From Axinella damicornis (lineage: Eukaryota; Porifera; Demospongiae; Axinellida; Axinellidae): DNA of 64,000 nucleotides. Each line of letters begins with the position of its first letter. The stretch's first letter is position 1. The notes beneath the pieces are model-generated. The model ran no database searches. It was not told where the DNA came from and worked only from the letters and a program-made list of their open reading frames with translations. The stretch is from NCBI GenBank assembly GCA_963931865.1, contig OZ007513.1:2373988-2437987 (forward strand), written 5' to 3'. Of the stretch, positions 1 through 10,596 are shown piece by piece. Both the position numbers and the translations under genes were made by a program.

Positions 1-132
1 CCAGCGTTAGATCCAGTGTTAGATCCAGCGTTAGATCCGGCGTTAGATCCAGCGTTAGATCCAGCGTTAGATCCAGCATTAGATCCGGTGTTAGGTCCAG
101 CGTTAGATCCAGTGTTAGATCCAGCATTAGAT
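1..132. repeat. 12-bp minisatellite, 11 copies
   Basis: Eleven contiguous copies of a 12-bp unit (consensus CCAGCGTTAGAT) with a few transitions. One plus-strand frame reads as a Pro-Ala/Val-Leu-Asp repeat but stops at 178-180. No splice donor leads plausibly to the next NCAPD3 exon, because the only GT nearby would leave an intron of under 30 bp. It is therefore most likely intronic. The array runs off the window start. Confidence 0.9.
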
Positions 133-197
133 CCGTTAGCTACATGTAGTCCTGAGTTGCTCATCTTTCTCGGTACATGACCCTGTTTCTTCTGTAG

Positions 198-2945
198 TGT
201 AAGGAGTCGAGCGTTATCGTGCCTGGCAGCTGCGGCCTCCAGTTCTAATCCGGAGGTTGTGGGAGCCGCAAGGAGAGGGATCTTCGCCATCACTGCCACC
301 GACCCTGTTGTCAGCACTCCAAATGGTATGTACAGTGTACATGTACTTGTGACACCATTCATGATAAGTTAATTAATTAACCCTTTAGGGCCCATAGCGC
401 CAAATGTCGTCATAATACTTTCAGCTTCATCCTGTGACTTCCGGCAATGTCCTTGGGAGATAGGTTCTGCGACAGCAGAAAGGGCGGGGACAGGAGGAGG
501 TGGGTGGGTGCACCCAGAGGTGGAGGAGGTGGGTGGTGCACGGCCATGCAAACAGCATGGCCGTGTCTGGGCTCTGCGGTAGAAAGGTCTTGGTCGGCAC
601 TGGGAGGGCCATTTCCATTGATTTTGGCATAAATGGGGTTAGAAAGTAGCTGTCTGGTTTTGTTGGGCCTCCATTTCCAGCATACATGGCATTGAATAGT
701 GCACGGCAGTGCGCCTCTGGGTTGAAATCTCTAAAAGGGGGCAAAACATTTTCAAGGGGGGTGAATGCCCCCCCCCCCCCCCCCCCCCCAACAAAAAAAG
801 AAACCCTGTGTACAAGTAATTTTGGCATAAAATGTGCTTTTCAGGCCCAAATTTGTTCCATGAAATACTAGTTGCCTAACCAGTACATGCACCTTAAATT
901 GGGGTGCGCTGTATTTGGAACGATGACACCTCCATTATGGTTAAAGCGTGCTCCTGAGTGTAGTGTCATCTCTCACACGCAGCTGGGTCAGCTACAGACA
1001 GTGTGATAGTGATGATGGTGTATCGGAGAGTAATAGACGAGAAGGTCGGAGTGAGGAAGGCCGCCTTGCTGGCTCTGGAGTCCATCATCCGGCTGGACAT
1101 CAGGAACATCTCCAGAGATGTGAGTACTCGTGTTGGCGGTCAGTGTATTATATAAGTATCACCATAGTACCAAGCTATACCGGAAAATATCACGAGTTTG
1201 TTGCCGTAGTATTGTTACAAGTGCGAAGCACGAGTAACATTGCCGAAGGCGACAAACGAGTGATATGTTTCCGGTATAGCTTGGTACTATGGTGATACTG
1301 ATTTTATCATACAAACCTGGAATTTCATTGCACATTCCTCTACTAATGAACGTAGCGAATGCGCGTTACCATAGCTTGCTCATGGCGACAATATTTTCAT
1401 TTCTGGTTGCCAACCCTTCGCGTTAGTACGGCAAGCTTCAAACGCTTGGGCGAGAAGGCCTGCGTACCAAGCCCAAGGCGGAGCCACGCCGATAACTGGC
1501 AGCTGTACGGTGGGTCCACGCTGGGCAGTTGTACGGTCCATTTCAAACGGAGTATACGAACGAGTTCAACCTCGACTTCCGGAAGTATCGAGATGTAAGT
1601 CAGCCCTCTTCAGGAGCCCAAAAGGTAGTCAGTACCAGCTAGTCTCTGACACGAAACTATCACAGAGTTGCTGTAGCGCACGTGACTTACTGTACATAAT
1701 ACGGATTTCTCGCGTGACCAACAGTACTAATACGGATTTTTCACGTGACCTACAGTACAAAATACGGGTTTTTATCAACTGCGCTTGCGTACCAGGCTTT
1801 TCCATTGACTGCTGTACATTATTCAAACGTAGGTGTATGATAAATGGGAGTAACGTACTGGACTCTGTGGGAGGAGGGTAGTATATTCCATTCAAGGCTG
1901 GCGGTATTGGCCCAACGCACACAGCCAACTGCATACTGGAGGGAGGGTTAAGATAAATTTGCATTCTCCGCCCATAAATAATATTATACAGACGTGATTT
2001 AGTGTAGGGGGTACACTAAATCCCGCCTATTTATACGGCCGACTGAGCGGACAACAAGTACTTGCAGTTACTACAAACCTGCAATGGTTTTTGAAGTCTA
2101 CATGTATGTAGGTTTTGATAATGAGGGTTTTCAAGTTAATTTTACATTCATTGATGCGTGCTTGTATTCTCGTTATCCCAGGATGTGTATGTGATGTATG
2201 AGCGCTGTATGGACCCTGCCCTCTCAGTGAGGAAGCAAGCCCTCAGCTCTCTCACTGCCCTCACCCTGGACCAGCCCGACTGCACCATGCTACACACGTA
2301 TGTACTTACATGATTGTACATACGTATGTGCTTACATGTACATGCGTACATGTACATACCAGCCCCACTGCACCATACTATACACATGTATACTGTACGT
2401 AATTGCATGTACATGCATACATCCTAGAAATGTAGGATTGGTGTGTCAGCTTTTGTCTATCCAATGATAGAGATACATGTGTTATAAGGCTTACCATGCA
2501 TGCATTCTCTTTTTGTCATTCTCATATGAAAGACGATCCACTCTCTTTACATTACGGTTTATGTCACCCAGCACTGAACAAGACTATATGTGCATTGTAG
2601 CTGTCATATTTATGCTAGTTGTATACGTCTTCCGCAGGTTCTGGTTGGATGGTGTTCTCCCAATGGTGATGGACAGGGAGGTGGGGGCACAGGAGAGGTG
2701 CATGAATCTCTTGGAGGAGGTCATCCTTGACAACATCACAACCCTCAAAAAGTAAAGGACTGATCTCCATGGCTGGTTGAATGTGTAGATGATGGACTAG
2801 CAGGGTTTCTTTTAGGGGGGGGGCGGGCATTCGCCCCCCCCTTGAATCTTTACTGCCCCCCCTTGAATGATACCCAAGAAGTATTATGTATGCAAAGCTA
2901 TTCATGCCTCCCCCCTTACATGTACCTCGCCGCGCTACGATTCCG

Positions 2946-2989
<44 letters not shown>

Positions 2990-4749
2990 GAACGATTTTC
3001 TAAAAGAAACACTGACCAGGGTTAGGGCTAGACTTCGTACCATGCCTGGTCCATCATCCTACATGAAGAGAATAGTTGATTACATAACCAGGGCTTCGCA
3101 ATCCGTGTGTGGTGATGAGGGGGCTTATAATTGTGTGAACTGGCTACATGTAGTTACCAGCTATATTTGAACAAATCATTCAGCAGCTTGACTCCATTAG
3201 ATGGCCACTGGATCATTTACTGAGTGAATTGTGGATGGCCTCTAGTGACCTTTGGTGGCTGATATGCACTGTCATGGTCCCTCTGCTCCCCTGCAGGTCG
3301 ACCAGTGAGATGCACCAGTTTGTGTGGCAGCTGCTGCAAGTGATTGCCTCAGAAGAGAGGCTGGATCTGCGGAGGTACCTCAAGAGGGCGATGGAGTTTT
3401 GGTGTCGCCAGGGAAAGCTCACCTCTGCCCTCGTGAGAGCTGTGTGCTCTCACACTACAAGCACGGAGCATCTGCAGGTTCAATGTCTTCAGCTATGTAT
3501 ACTACTGCTTCAAGACTTTTAGCCTCATTCCCAGGCCCCCACCCAGCTTTTCATCGCTTGCAGTACAGAAAGCGGGAAGGGCCTGGTTCAGTTCCTCACG
3601 TGGGCATGACATACATGTGTAATTGACAAATGGCAAAATTTCGGGATGAGAATGCGACGTTTTGTGTGTTGTTCAACCATCTACACGTTCAACGCTTGGT
3701 GTGTTTGATATGGTTGTCCCCTGCTAGCTAGATCTTGGAGAAAGTTCCTTCAGAGAAGAAGCGGGGAGTGTCGTACGATAATACATCAATTTGTCCGATC
3801 ATACGTACCTTGGTCCGAAAATGAGTTTTGGCTGGCTGTAGTTCCAGAACCAAGCAACAGAGAATCACCAAACTTTCAGCTCAAAGTGCGATGGGTCTGT
3901 AGTATCGACTGAAGGTCCTGCCCACTTTCGGTAATATACACGCTCGGTGCTAATGCGTCCGATTATGCACGTCGTCCGATAATCATGGCTTACTCTACAA
4001 GCATGATTCAGAAATTTGCTTTCCTGTCCTACACATTTTGGCTGCTTGTAGTAGAAATAGAACTCCTGGATGTATGGAGTCAGGGTTTTGTCCCAAGGTT
4101 TGATATTGGAAAGATGTGCAAATTTTATGCAGGATCGGAATGACGTGATTATAGATGCTGTACCATACGAGTCGCTTGTTTGTTTGTCCCTTGTTGTGTA
4201 GGCTGCTTGGATGCTGCTAGCGGAACTTTCACAGTTCACTACTTCAATTGAAATGAAGTTCCTCATCGATAACTGGCGGCAGCACTCCTCTATCACCATG
4301 GCAACCCATTCCCCATTGGTCCAAATTCTGGTTGTCATTGGCAACATGGCTCGTAGCCTGGGCAGAGTGGCCATGCAGGACGTTAGAGGTCAGTAATCTG
4401 TTCATGCCCTCATTTCTAGGCCCTTATCCACCCTTTCATAAGTATCATTTGCGGTGCAAAGAAAGTGTACGTACTTGAGCATGCAGCAAAGTATGTAAAT
4501 ATTTAGCGACAGTTCATCACTTACCTGTATGTGTATTATGACAGTCATCCCCCAGTTGGCAGGTACATAACTTTGTGGTGCCTTTCTTGTGAGCTCAATA
4601 ATCCTACATGTATATCAATACATTAAGGGCGTGTGATAGCCAAATGAGATCACTATCTTCTCTTGTCTACAGATGAGACCGTCACCCTCCTGAGTAGCTT
4701 CAAGCTCTCTCCTGTTGTAATACAAGCTGCTGTCAACACCTTGTGTCTG
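198..4749 (+). CDS. NCAPD3: NCAPD3, condensin-2 complex subunit D3, 5' part (7 exons)
   Basis: HEAT-repeat subunit of condensin II, which compacts mitotic chromosomes in the nucleus. The exons, inferred from AG/GT borders and frame continuity, are 198-325, 983-1119, 2182-2297, 2638-2751, 3297-3477, 4202-4388 and 4673-4749. Codon phase is preserved across every junction. The second and third exons encode HEAT-type helices (for example VRKAALLALESIIRLDIR). The sixth begins AAWMLLAEL and contains VIGNMARSL, matching the PAWMLLxxI...VIGHIAKxL region of vertebrate NCAPD3. The donor of the fifth exon is gttcaa, weaker than the others. The first exon is the least certain because it has no strong family motif. 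The 5' end of the gene lies upstream of the window. The next exon is 28 kb away, at 32791. Confidence 0.88.
326..982. other. NCAPD3 intron with dispersed repeat and poly-C
   Basis: This intron holds an inverted copy (about 378-688) of a dispersed repeat that also occurs in the array flanks near 10970-11256, 17205-17480 and 26537-26815. Its end reads TTAACCCTTTAGGGCCCATAGCGCC. A poly-C tract follows at about 769-789, then AAAAAGAAACCCTG, which resembles the end of the element at 2801-3014. I see no gene. Confidence 0.7.
1155..1299. repeat. Near-perfect foldback hairpin (MITE-like)
   Basis: About 145 bp in an NCAPD3 intron. The left arm AGTATCACCATAGTACCAAG is mirrored by CTTGGTACTATGGTGATACT at the right end. 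The central part (TGTTACaaGTGCgaaGCACgaGTAACA) is itself a nested palindrome, so the whole segment can fold into one long hairpin. No clear target-site duplication and no coding capacity were seen. Confidence 0.85.
2801..3014. repeat. Short inverted-terminal-repeat element with poly-C core
   Basis: About 214 bp bounded by CAGGGTTTCTTTTAG on the left and CTAAAAGAAACACTG on the right, which match at 14 of 15 positions as inverted repeats. The interior is G/C homopolymer-rich and includes a poly-C run of about 40 bp (2944-2987). Related ends occur near 800-812 and 36718-36735. It looks like a nonautonomous element in an NCAPD3 intron. No target-site duplication was recognised. Confidence 0.65.
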
Positions 4750-5926
4750 GTGAGTCACTGTACACTCGTATGCGTTAATTACCTTAAGGCTACAAATTTT
4801 ACTGAGTACATGTCAATGAACTAAAATTTGTATTCGCTAACGATATTCAAAGCTTAGCAATTCTACCATACCATTCTGCACTTAATACAGTACCCGCCAA
4901 ATCCCAATTCTGAAGTATGTAGCTCTATACTCACAATGGCCTTGAGCCTCATTATTCTATAAAGTTGATTCTTGGACTTGGAACGGTAGTTGGCAAACAA
5001 ATTTCACCGGCCTTGAGCCTCTTTATAATGTGAACTACAGGTATGTCATAGTCATTGTGTAAGTGTACGGTACTAGTCGTGTTCGTGGACTTGAGGGTGT
5101 ATATATAGTTCCGAAACTGCCTTCGTAGTTACCTTCAAGGGTCCCATGATAGGCTCGGAACCCTTGTGGATAATGAGGTCGGTCTGCTTGCTCGGAACCC
5201 TTGTGGATAATGAGGTCGGTCTGCTTGCAAACCAGGTAAGGCTGTTGTGAGCAACTGTCATTTGAGTGCCGGATTTAACAGTGAATTGGTTGCTACGTAC
5301 ATGCAAGTATGTAAGACAAGATTTGGATCACATGTGACAAACTTGTGGAGGGTTATAGTGTTCTCACTCACTGTAATCAGATGGTTTGCACCAACTGAGA
5401 GAATGTGTTGACCAGAAGCTGGGGTCTTCACTGCTAGTATGGACGCAAGTGTATACAGTGACACCATATGTTATCATATGGTGTACTGATTTAATACTCT
5501 TGGTCTGTATATAGAATTTGTCTATACCGTATATACATGTCACATAACTGTGGCACTCATGTCTCATCCATTGTACTGGTAGATATGGATCATACATGTG
5601 TATACACATACCATAACCTGCAAATGCATTATGCCTGTGGTATAATGTGTTCACTCCCTATATATGGAATGTCCATGCTAGCGCAGTGATACATGTAACT
5701 TACTGTATGTCTGCTTGAGCGTATAACCATCCCAAAATGCAGACATCTTTCAACTATTCTGAAATCTTGACTGGAGTTACACATGGATGCACAAACATAC
5801 ATTGTAGTATACGTATAGAAGTCGATGGAAAACTGTCTTAGATACATGTATATGATTTACTACAAATGGCATTGCTACAAATTCCATCTGTTACATGGTC
5901 TGGCACAAATACTGTCTGTCTACTTG
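4750..5926. other. Intron segment before G1: no gene seen
   Basis: No supported gene lies here. There is a perfect 37-bp tandem duplication at 5154-5227 and a small palindrome near 5464-5485 (CACCATATG/CATATGGTG). This is also the 3' flank of G1. I did not see a convincing AATAAA for G1 close to its stop codon. Confidence 0.6.
5154..5227. repeat. Perfect 37-bp tandem duplication
   Basis: Two identical consecutive copies of a 37-bp unit beginning CTCGGAACCCTTGTGG (5154-5190 and 5191-5227). Confidence 0.95.
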
Positions 5927-8900
5927 CTATATGCTGTCATCAGCGTTCTCAATAACAGGTTCATTCAACTCATTGAAGATCATTCTTAGCCTGACAGGCT
6001 GTGCTTGTGCTGCTTCAAATGATTGATAGTCTAGGTTTCTGTCTTCTTCATGATCTGTGCATCCTCCAAATGTTAATCTTGCTATAAAATGTCTCCAAAT
6101 TCTAGTTTCCTTGATAGAGCAGTATCCATGGAAGATGGTTATCCCAACAAACTGAAGGAATGCGATGCCCACTAGTGTGTGGACAACCGCTGTATGACCT
6201 TGACCGTTGACACCAGTGTAGGAAGTTCCGATTGCAAGTGCTCCCAAGTTCAATAAGAATGAGTTCTCTAGGAAACTGACATACTTTTTCCTATACACCT
6301 TCTCAGCAGTTGCTGTGTATGCCAGGAGCACAAGTGTAGTGCCACCTATTGCAAGGAGGTTCAGTTTAGGAGCGTTGTTTGGGTTGACAGCGGAAATGAT
6401 GAGGAGAATTATTCGCACTAACAGCAGTACACCAACCCAGTAGCAGTGTTTATCTTTGAAGGGTCCAAGGTAAGCATCAAATAGTGGTTTTAGCTTTGCA
6501 AACCAATTCAGGACTCGGAGGTGTGTCTTTTTCCGAAGGTATTGCACTAGGAGAAGTACCACTGTGTAAGGGAGCCACAGCAAAATGAATACAGTGAGAG
6601 CTACTAGGAACAGAGGGGTGTGTGCTGGTGAAAGGTACGGAATGTTTCCATCGTATAGCCAGACAGTTTTCCTACAGTGATCAGGATAGTCCAGAAATGT
6701 GAAAGAGATGGCAGTTATAATGGTGCGGAGGAGTTTAGTGTATGAGAGCAGAAACAAAGTGGCTAGAACCTGGACAGAATTGCTACCAAAGAATCTTGCA
6801 CCTGTTGAAGAGTAGTGTGCAACAACAATTATGACTGCAGTGATGATCCAAATGTAGGCAGGGAAGACAAACTGCAGCCATGTCTTCCAATAGCCATTCA
6901 ATCCATCAATGAAGCAAGTCTCAATTCCAAGATCCAAGTTCAGCCAGGCTAAGAACACTGTTAGAACAGGATAGTGTGTGCTTGTTGATGGGAAGAAAGT
7001 GGCTTGATTAGCTCCTATAATGTTGGCATAAAAGATGAGCCCATTCAGAGTTCCTTCTGAAACAGTAAGGTTCAAAAGCTTGATGAATGCCACCAACACT
7101 ATTCCTGCAATAGCAAATGGTATGAGAAGTGCAATGTACTTGTTTGAGCATCTGAGACACTGAGAAGTTCCCAGTGTAAGACTGAGTCCTGGTCTACAAC
7201 CACCACAGAGAATACCAGAGTGGTTGAAGTTACACTGGGTGTCCGGGAAATCTAGTCTGATATCAAGTTCTGCAGTGTTACAGTAACCATATGGACAGTG
7301 ATGGTGCACTATCACTCCATTACTCTTGTTCCCATCAAAGGAAGCATTCACCCATACTGTGCCCCCTCGATGGACAGTTTGATCATCAATGTTGCATGTG
7401 ATGTTGTGTTGTTGAAGTGTAGTGTGACAAACACACTTGGCTTGTTGGTCTGAGAGCATGAACCCTGGTGGACAGGGGAGGAGAGTGATGTTGATGATAA
7501 CGTCAGATTTCAGTAACTCATCAAGATAATGGCGAGCTAGATATATTTTGTGTTTATACATGTATTTCTGAATGACAGAATGTTCTGGATCATTTTTAAG
7601 CAAGGTTGTGCTTGTAAAGAGTACTAAGGTCTCTTTGTCATTAGCTGAAAATGCAGTGTATTTGAGATTGGTGCAACTGCTGTGTTCGACTTGTTGAGAC
7701 TGCTGCAGTTCTTCTAATCTGGGAGAAATACCTTTATTTGTGAACTGTGCATATACTGTACCATCAACAGTTCCAAATCCCTGGCCCACCACAACGGCTG
7801 AAATGCTGAACGTTTCCCCAGGATAGTGAGTATCATTTACAAACACAATAAGACAGTCTGGTTGTCCATCCTCACACAGACACACACGAGATGGTGCGGA
7901 AGATATGAGGGAAAGGTTTGAGTGGTATCCTGTGTCATATTTGACAAGATTCCAATGGTGTCGTGTATCATATTTGACAAGATTCCAATGGTTGGTGATA
8001 AAAATATAAGCTCCTAGAATAGGAATTGAAGCATGACCTTCATTTTCGCAATAACCAACAATACAATGATGTAAGGAACCGCCGTATATAGCGTCACCTC
8101 CATTATCAGCTGTGTTGTTTGTGAAAACAGATATTAATTGAGGATTATTTTTGAGATCAGAGCACTGACTGTAGTGCGTTGTTAACTGGAGAAAGCACAA
8201 TCGAGTGCCAATTGGCCATGAGAATCGTTGATTTTCTGGATCTTCTACAAAGATTGCACCGCCAACATGCTCAGCATAGTTGTTTGTGAAGTAAATTTGA
8301 GTGTTCTTGTTCTCAAAACTGACAACCATGTAACTCTCTCCATAGAAGGCAATCGCACCTCCTTGATATGCGGTGTTGTTCACAAAACTGAGGGTACCAG
8401 ACACTTTTAATGTACTGTCATCTAGAGTGATGGGTGTGCCTTGGTTTCCAACAAATTCACAGTCAATCATCTCAATTATACCTTTGACTAAGTGAAGGTT
8501 TATTATCCCACCATTTAGTGGGAATATGTTGTTCTGAAAAGAAATGTTGTTGAGTACTACTGAAAATTGAGGCTGTTTATCAAAATTTGTAATCCTAAGA
8601 CCCCCTCCATATGACAGATCACCAGTGCCGCAGATGTTTGTGATAACGCCATTCTCAAAGATGATCTGTGAAATGTTTGTAATACCTTTGATACCATCTG
8701 AAGTGTAGTGATGTATAACAATTCCTGCTGCACTCTTGTCTATTATGCTGTTGGTTATGTGTATTAGCTGCGAACGATTTGCTTCCATTAGTCGTTGTTC
8801 AACAGAGATAGCAGCTCCTTTACTGTTACCAATGTAACTGTCCCGGATTGTCACAGCGTAGTTTGCTTTGTTTCCAGTGTCGATAGATATATCACCTTGC

Positions 8901-9727
8901 TCATTAACATCTCCACCATTAAGTGCAGTGATGTTCATTAGATCCAAGTCAACGTTATATCCATCATGGTAAAGCAAGATTCTCATGGATCCAGCTTTTC
9001 CATCTCTCAGTACACAGTTATGAATGTGCAGTTTCACATCACATTGATGGAATTCGCACATATAACATACCTCACTATACCCTATGAATATGTGATGACT
9101 CTGGGAGTTCTCAAAACTGTTGTAGTACGAGTCATTGAAGCTTTGAAAGACCGAGTGCTGAATCAGTGAAGTCCCCAAAACATTTGCAACAAGTATGCCA
9201 TTAATTGTGCTATTTTGTATCACCACCCAAGTCAATCTGAGGTTGAACACATAAGAAAATATTATAGCATTAGCATGCGGTGCCGGCCGTGACAAGTATA
9301 AATTCTCATTCTGGTATGGTGCACCACATTGTGAAAATGTTATTCCTGTAATGGTCAAGTTTATGATGCCTTCAAAAACTAGTGAAGATGCACCTTTGCA
9401 GTTGATCTCCACATGGCTTTCAGCAATCATCCCACCAGCACCAAGCAATGTGAAATCCTTTACTTCTCTGACAAATATGGAACCTTTCAATTCATGAGTA
9501 CCATTTAAGAATTTCACTGTGACATTATCCGTAAGAACATCGGTAGCAGATGCATAAAAATATTTTGCTGCTAACTCATCCAGTGTGTAGCATGACTCCC
9601 TGGGACAGGAGGTCTCTTGGGGTATGGTAGGCTTCACGTAGTATTCTGTGGCTGCACAGAGACCCACCAGCAGCAGTAGCAAAAGGAATTTAGTTGGCAC
9701 CATTTGTCCTCTTCTTGAAACACACAT
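5927..9727 (-). CDS. G1: beta-helix ectodomain / multi-TM receptor-like protein
   Basis: Single-exon gene of 1266 aa. A signal peptide (about residues 1-26, poly-Leu core ending GLCAA) is followed by TEYYVKP and CPRESC, with Cys41 and Cys46. Residues of about 50-700 are N-glycosylation-rich and beta-helix-like. They carry FxNN...GGAI units near 446-458, 476-492 and 532-547, the pattern of chlamydial Pmp repeats. A Cys-rich module (about 745-860, including CNFNHSGILCGGC) leads into about 8-10 hydrophobic segments (about 860-1205). The tail ends FNELNEPVIENADD. The start is the Met before the signal peptide and is shared with G2 and G3. An 11-codon in-frame duplication, absent from the sister genes, lies near 7932-8000. 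The gene lies antisense in an NCAPD3 intron. The function is unknown; a cell-surface recognition or adhesion receptor is an inference. Confidence 0.9.
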   Translation of the reverse strand: MCVSRRGQMVPTKFLLLLLLVGLCAATEYYVKPTIPQETSCPRESCYTLDELAAKYFYASATDVLTDNVTVKFLNGTHELKGSIFVREVKDFTLLGAGGMIAESHVEINCKGASSLVFEGIINLTITGITFSQCGAPYQNENLYLSRPAPHANAIIFSYVFNLRLTWVVIQNSTINGILVANVLGTSLIQHSVFQSFNDSYYNSFENSQSHHIFIGYSEVCYMCEFHQCDVKLHIHNCVLRDGKAGSMRILLYHDGYNVDLDLMNITALNGGDVNEQGDISIDTGNKANYAVTIRDSYIGNSKGAAISVEQRLMEANRSQLIHITNSIIDKSAAGIVIHHYTSDGIKGITNISQIIFENGVITNICGTGDLSYGGGLRITNFDKQPQFSVVLNNISFQNNIFPLNGGIINLHLVKGIIEMIDCEFVGNQGTPITLDDSTLKVSGTLSFVNNTAYQGGAIAFYGESYMVVSFENKNTQIYFTNNYAEHVGGAIFVEDPENQRFSWPIGTRLCFLQLTTHYSQCSDLKNNPQLISVFTNNTADNGGDAIYGGSLHHCIVGYCENEGHASIPILGAYIFITNHWNLVKYDTRHHWNLVKYDTGYHSNLSLISSAPSRVCLCEDGQPDCLIVFVNDTHYPGETFSISAVVVGQGFGTVDGTVYAQFTNKGISPRLEELQQSQQVEHSSCTNLKYTAFSANDKETLVLFTSTTLLKNDPEHSVIQKYMYKHKIYLARHYLDELLKSDVIINITLLPCPPGFMLSDQQAKCVCHTTLQQHNITCNIDDQTVHRGGTVWVNASFDGNKSNGVIVHHHCPYGYCNTAELDIRLDFPDTQCNFNHSGILCGGCRPGLSLTLGTSQCLRCSNKYIALLIPFAIAGIVLVAFIKLLNLTVSEGTLNGLIFYANIIGANQATFFPSTSTHYPVLTVFLAWLNLDLGIETCFIDGLNGYWKTWLQFVFPAYIWIITAVIIVVAHYSSTGARFFGSNSVQVLATLFLLSYTKLLRTIITAISFTFLDYPDHCRKTVWLYDGNIPYLSPAHTPLFLVALTVFILLWLPYTVVLLLVQYLRKKTHLRVLNWFAKLKPLFDAYLGPFKDKHCYWVGVLLLVRIILLIISAVNPNNAPKLNLLAIGGTTLVLLAYTATAEKVYRKKYVSFLENSFLLNLGALAIGTSYTGVNGQGHTAVVHTLVGIAFLQFVGITIFHGYCSIKETRIWRHFIARLTFGGCTDHEEDRNLDYQSFEAAQAQPVRLRMIFNELNEPVIENADDSI

Positions 9728-9957
9728 CGCCTCCTTTTCGTATAAGTATTGATTGCTATATTAAGCACAATATGCGTACTTATGAAATGTCAAGTCATAG
9801 TTCCTGAACTGTTTTCAAAAATTTGTTGCTGCAATATCCGGCACAGTGAAATCCTGTTGTTAGTTAGTTTACTGTTCAATGGTTAAAGTATGATACTAGT
9901 ACTATACACCTTTTAACATGTCATATTGTTATTGTATGGCAGAGCTCTGATAAGCAA

Positions 9958-10003
9958 AGTCCCAAATGTTCTTGTTTGCACACAAGGCTAATGTAGCACT
10001 TCA
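9958..10003 (-). promoter_or_regulatory. Conserved upstream box of G1
   Basis: About 230 bp upstream of the G1 start. On the plus strand it reads AGTCCCAAATGTTCTTGTTT followed by GCACACAAGGCTAATGTAGCACTTCA. Related copies precede every family member in the window. A second, divergent copy lies at 10695-10743. A regulatory role is inferred from conservation only. Confidence 0.45.
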
Positions 10004-10496
10004 TTTCTGTTAAATGACAGTGACACTTTGATTAGATGGTGTTTGTTGTTACCTTGGAGTCATCTTCCATAGTGAAACTTGTATTGGTAAGCCAGTATCA
10101 GCACACCAAGAAGTGTTATTACACACCTGTTAGTGCATCCCCTGAGGGCTAACTTAGTCACTAACACTGGTACCATTCATGAAGGTCAAACAAATCCTCG
10201 TACCCAGTTCTTCTGTTCCATATTTTGTCTCAAGGCATTGTAATTACCTCTGTGTGTCCACCTCTGTGTCTCCTCCTGGACGGTAAGTCGTCTTAGTCTT
10301 GCATCTTCCCGGTTCCCCAGCTCGCCCACTGACTAGCAACCACGTCGGGCATCTGAATCCTCCTGTGAAATCTTCCCTCATGGGCCAAAGCTGTGCAGGT
10401 CCAGCAAAATCTGGGACAGAAAGCCTGGGTCAGACCTTGCATGTCTTGTGCTTAAATTTTGCTGATTGCCATGGCGCCAGGAGGTATCTTGGAATA

Positions 10497-10596
10497 TCAT
10501 AGGCTTCACGTAGTATTCTGTCGTTGCACAGAGACCTACCAGCAGCAAAAGAGAAGGGTTGTGATAGCAACATTTGGAGCAGCATGCGTGTGTCAC
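10497..10596 (-). pseudogene. Relic 5' end of a family gene (signal peptide region)
   Basis: On the minus strand one frame still encodes LLLLVGLCATTEYYVKP, matching the signal-peptide junction of the intact genes (LLLLVGLCAATEYYVKP). Homology fades within a few codons on either side and no ectodomain follows. The same relic is present in the flanks of G2 (about 16742-16840) and G3 (about 26080-26175), so it predates the unit duplication. An alternative first exon is possible, but no downstream splice donor is evident. Confidence 0.7.

Noticed and set aside
2886..3170. Proline-rich open frame
   Set aside because: Produced by the poly-C tract of an inverted-repeat element inside an NCAPD3 intron.
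3865..4374. 169-codon open frame on the minus strand
   Set aside because: It overlaps a well-supported NCAPD3 exon (4202-4388) on the other strand and has no recognisable domain.
5154..5227. Possible CRISPR-like direct repeat
   Set aside because: Only two adjacent identical copies with no spacer, in a eukaryotic intron; a simple tandem duplication.
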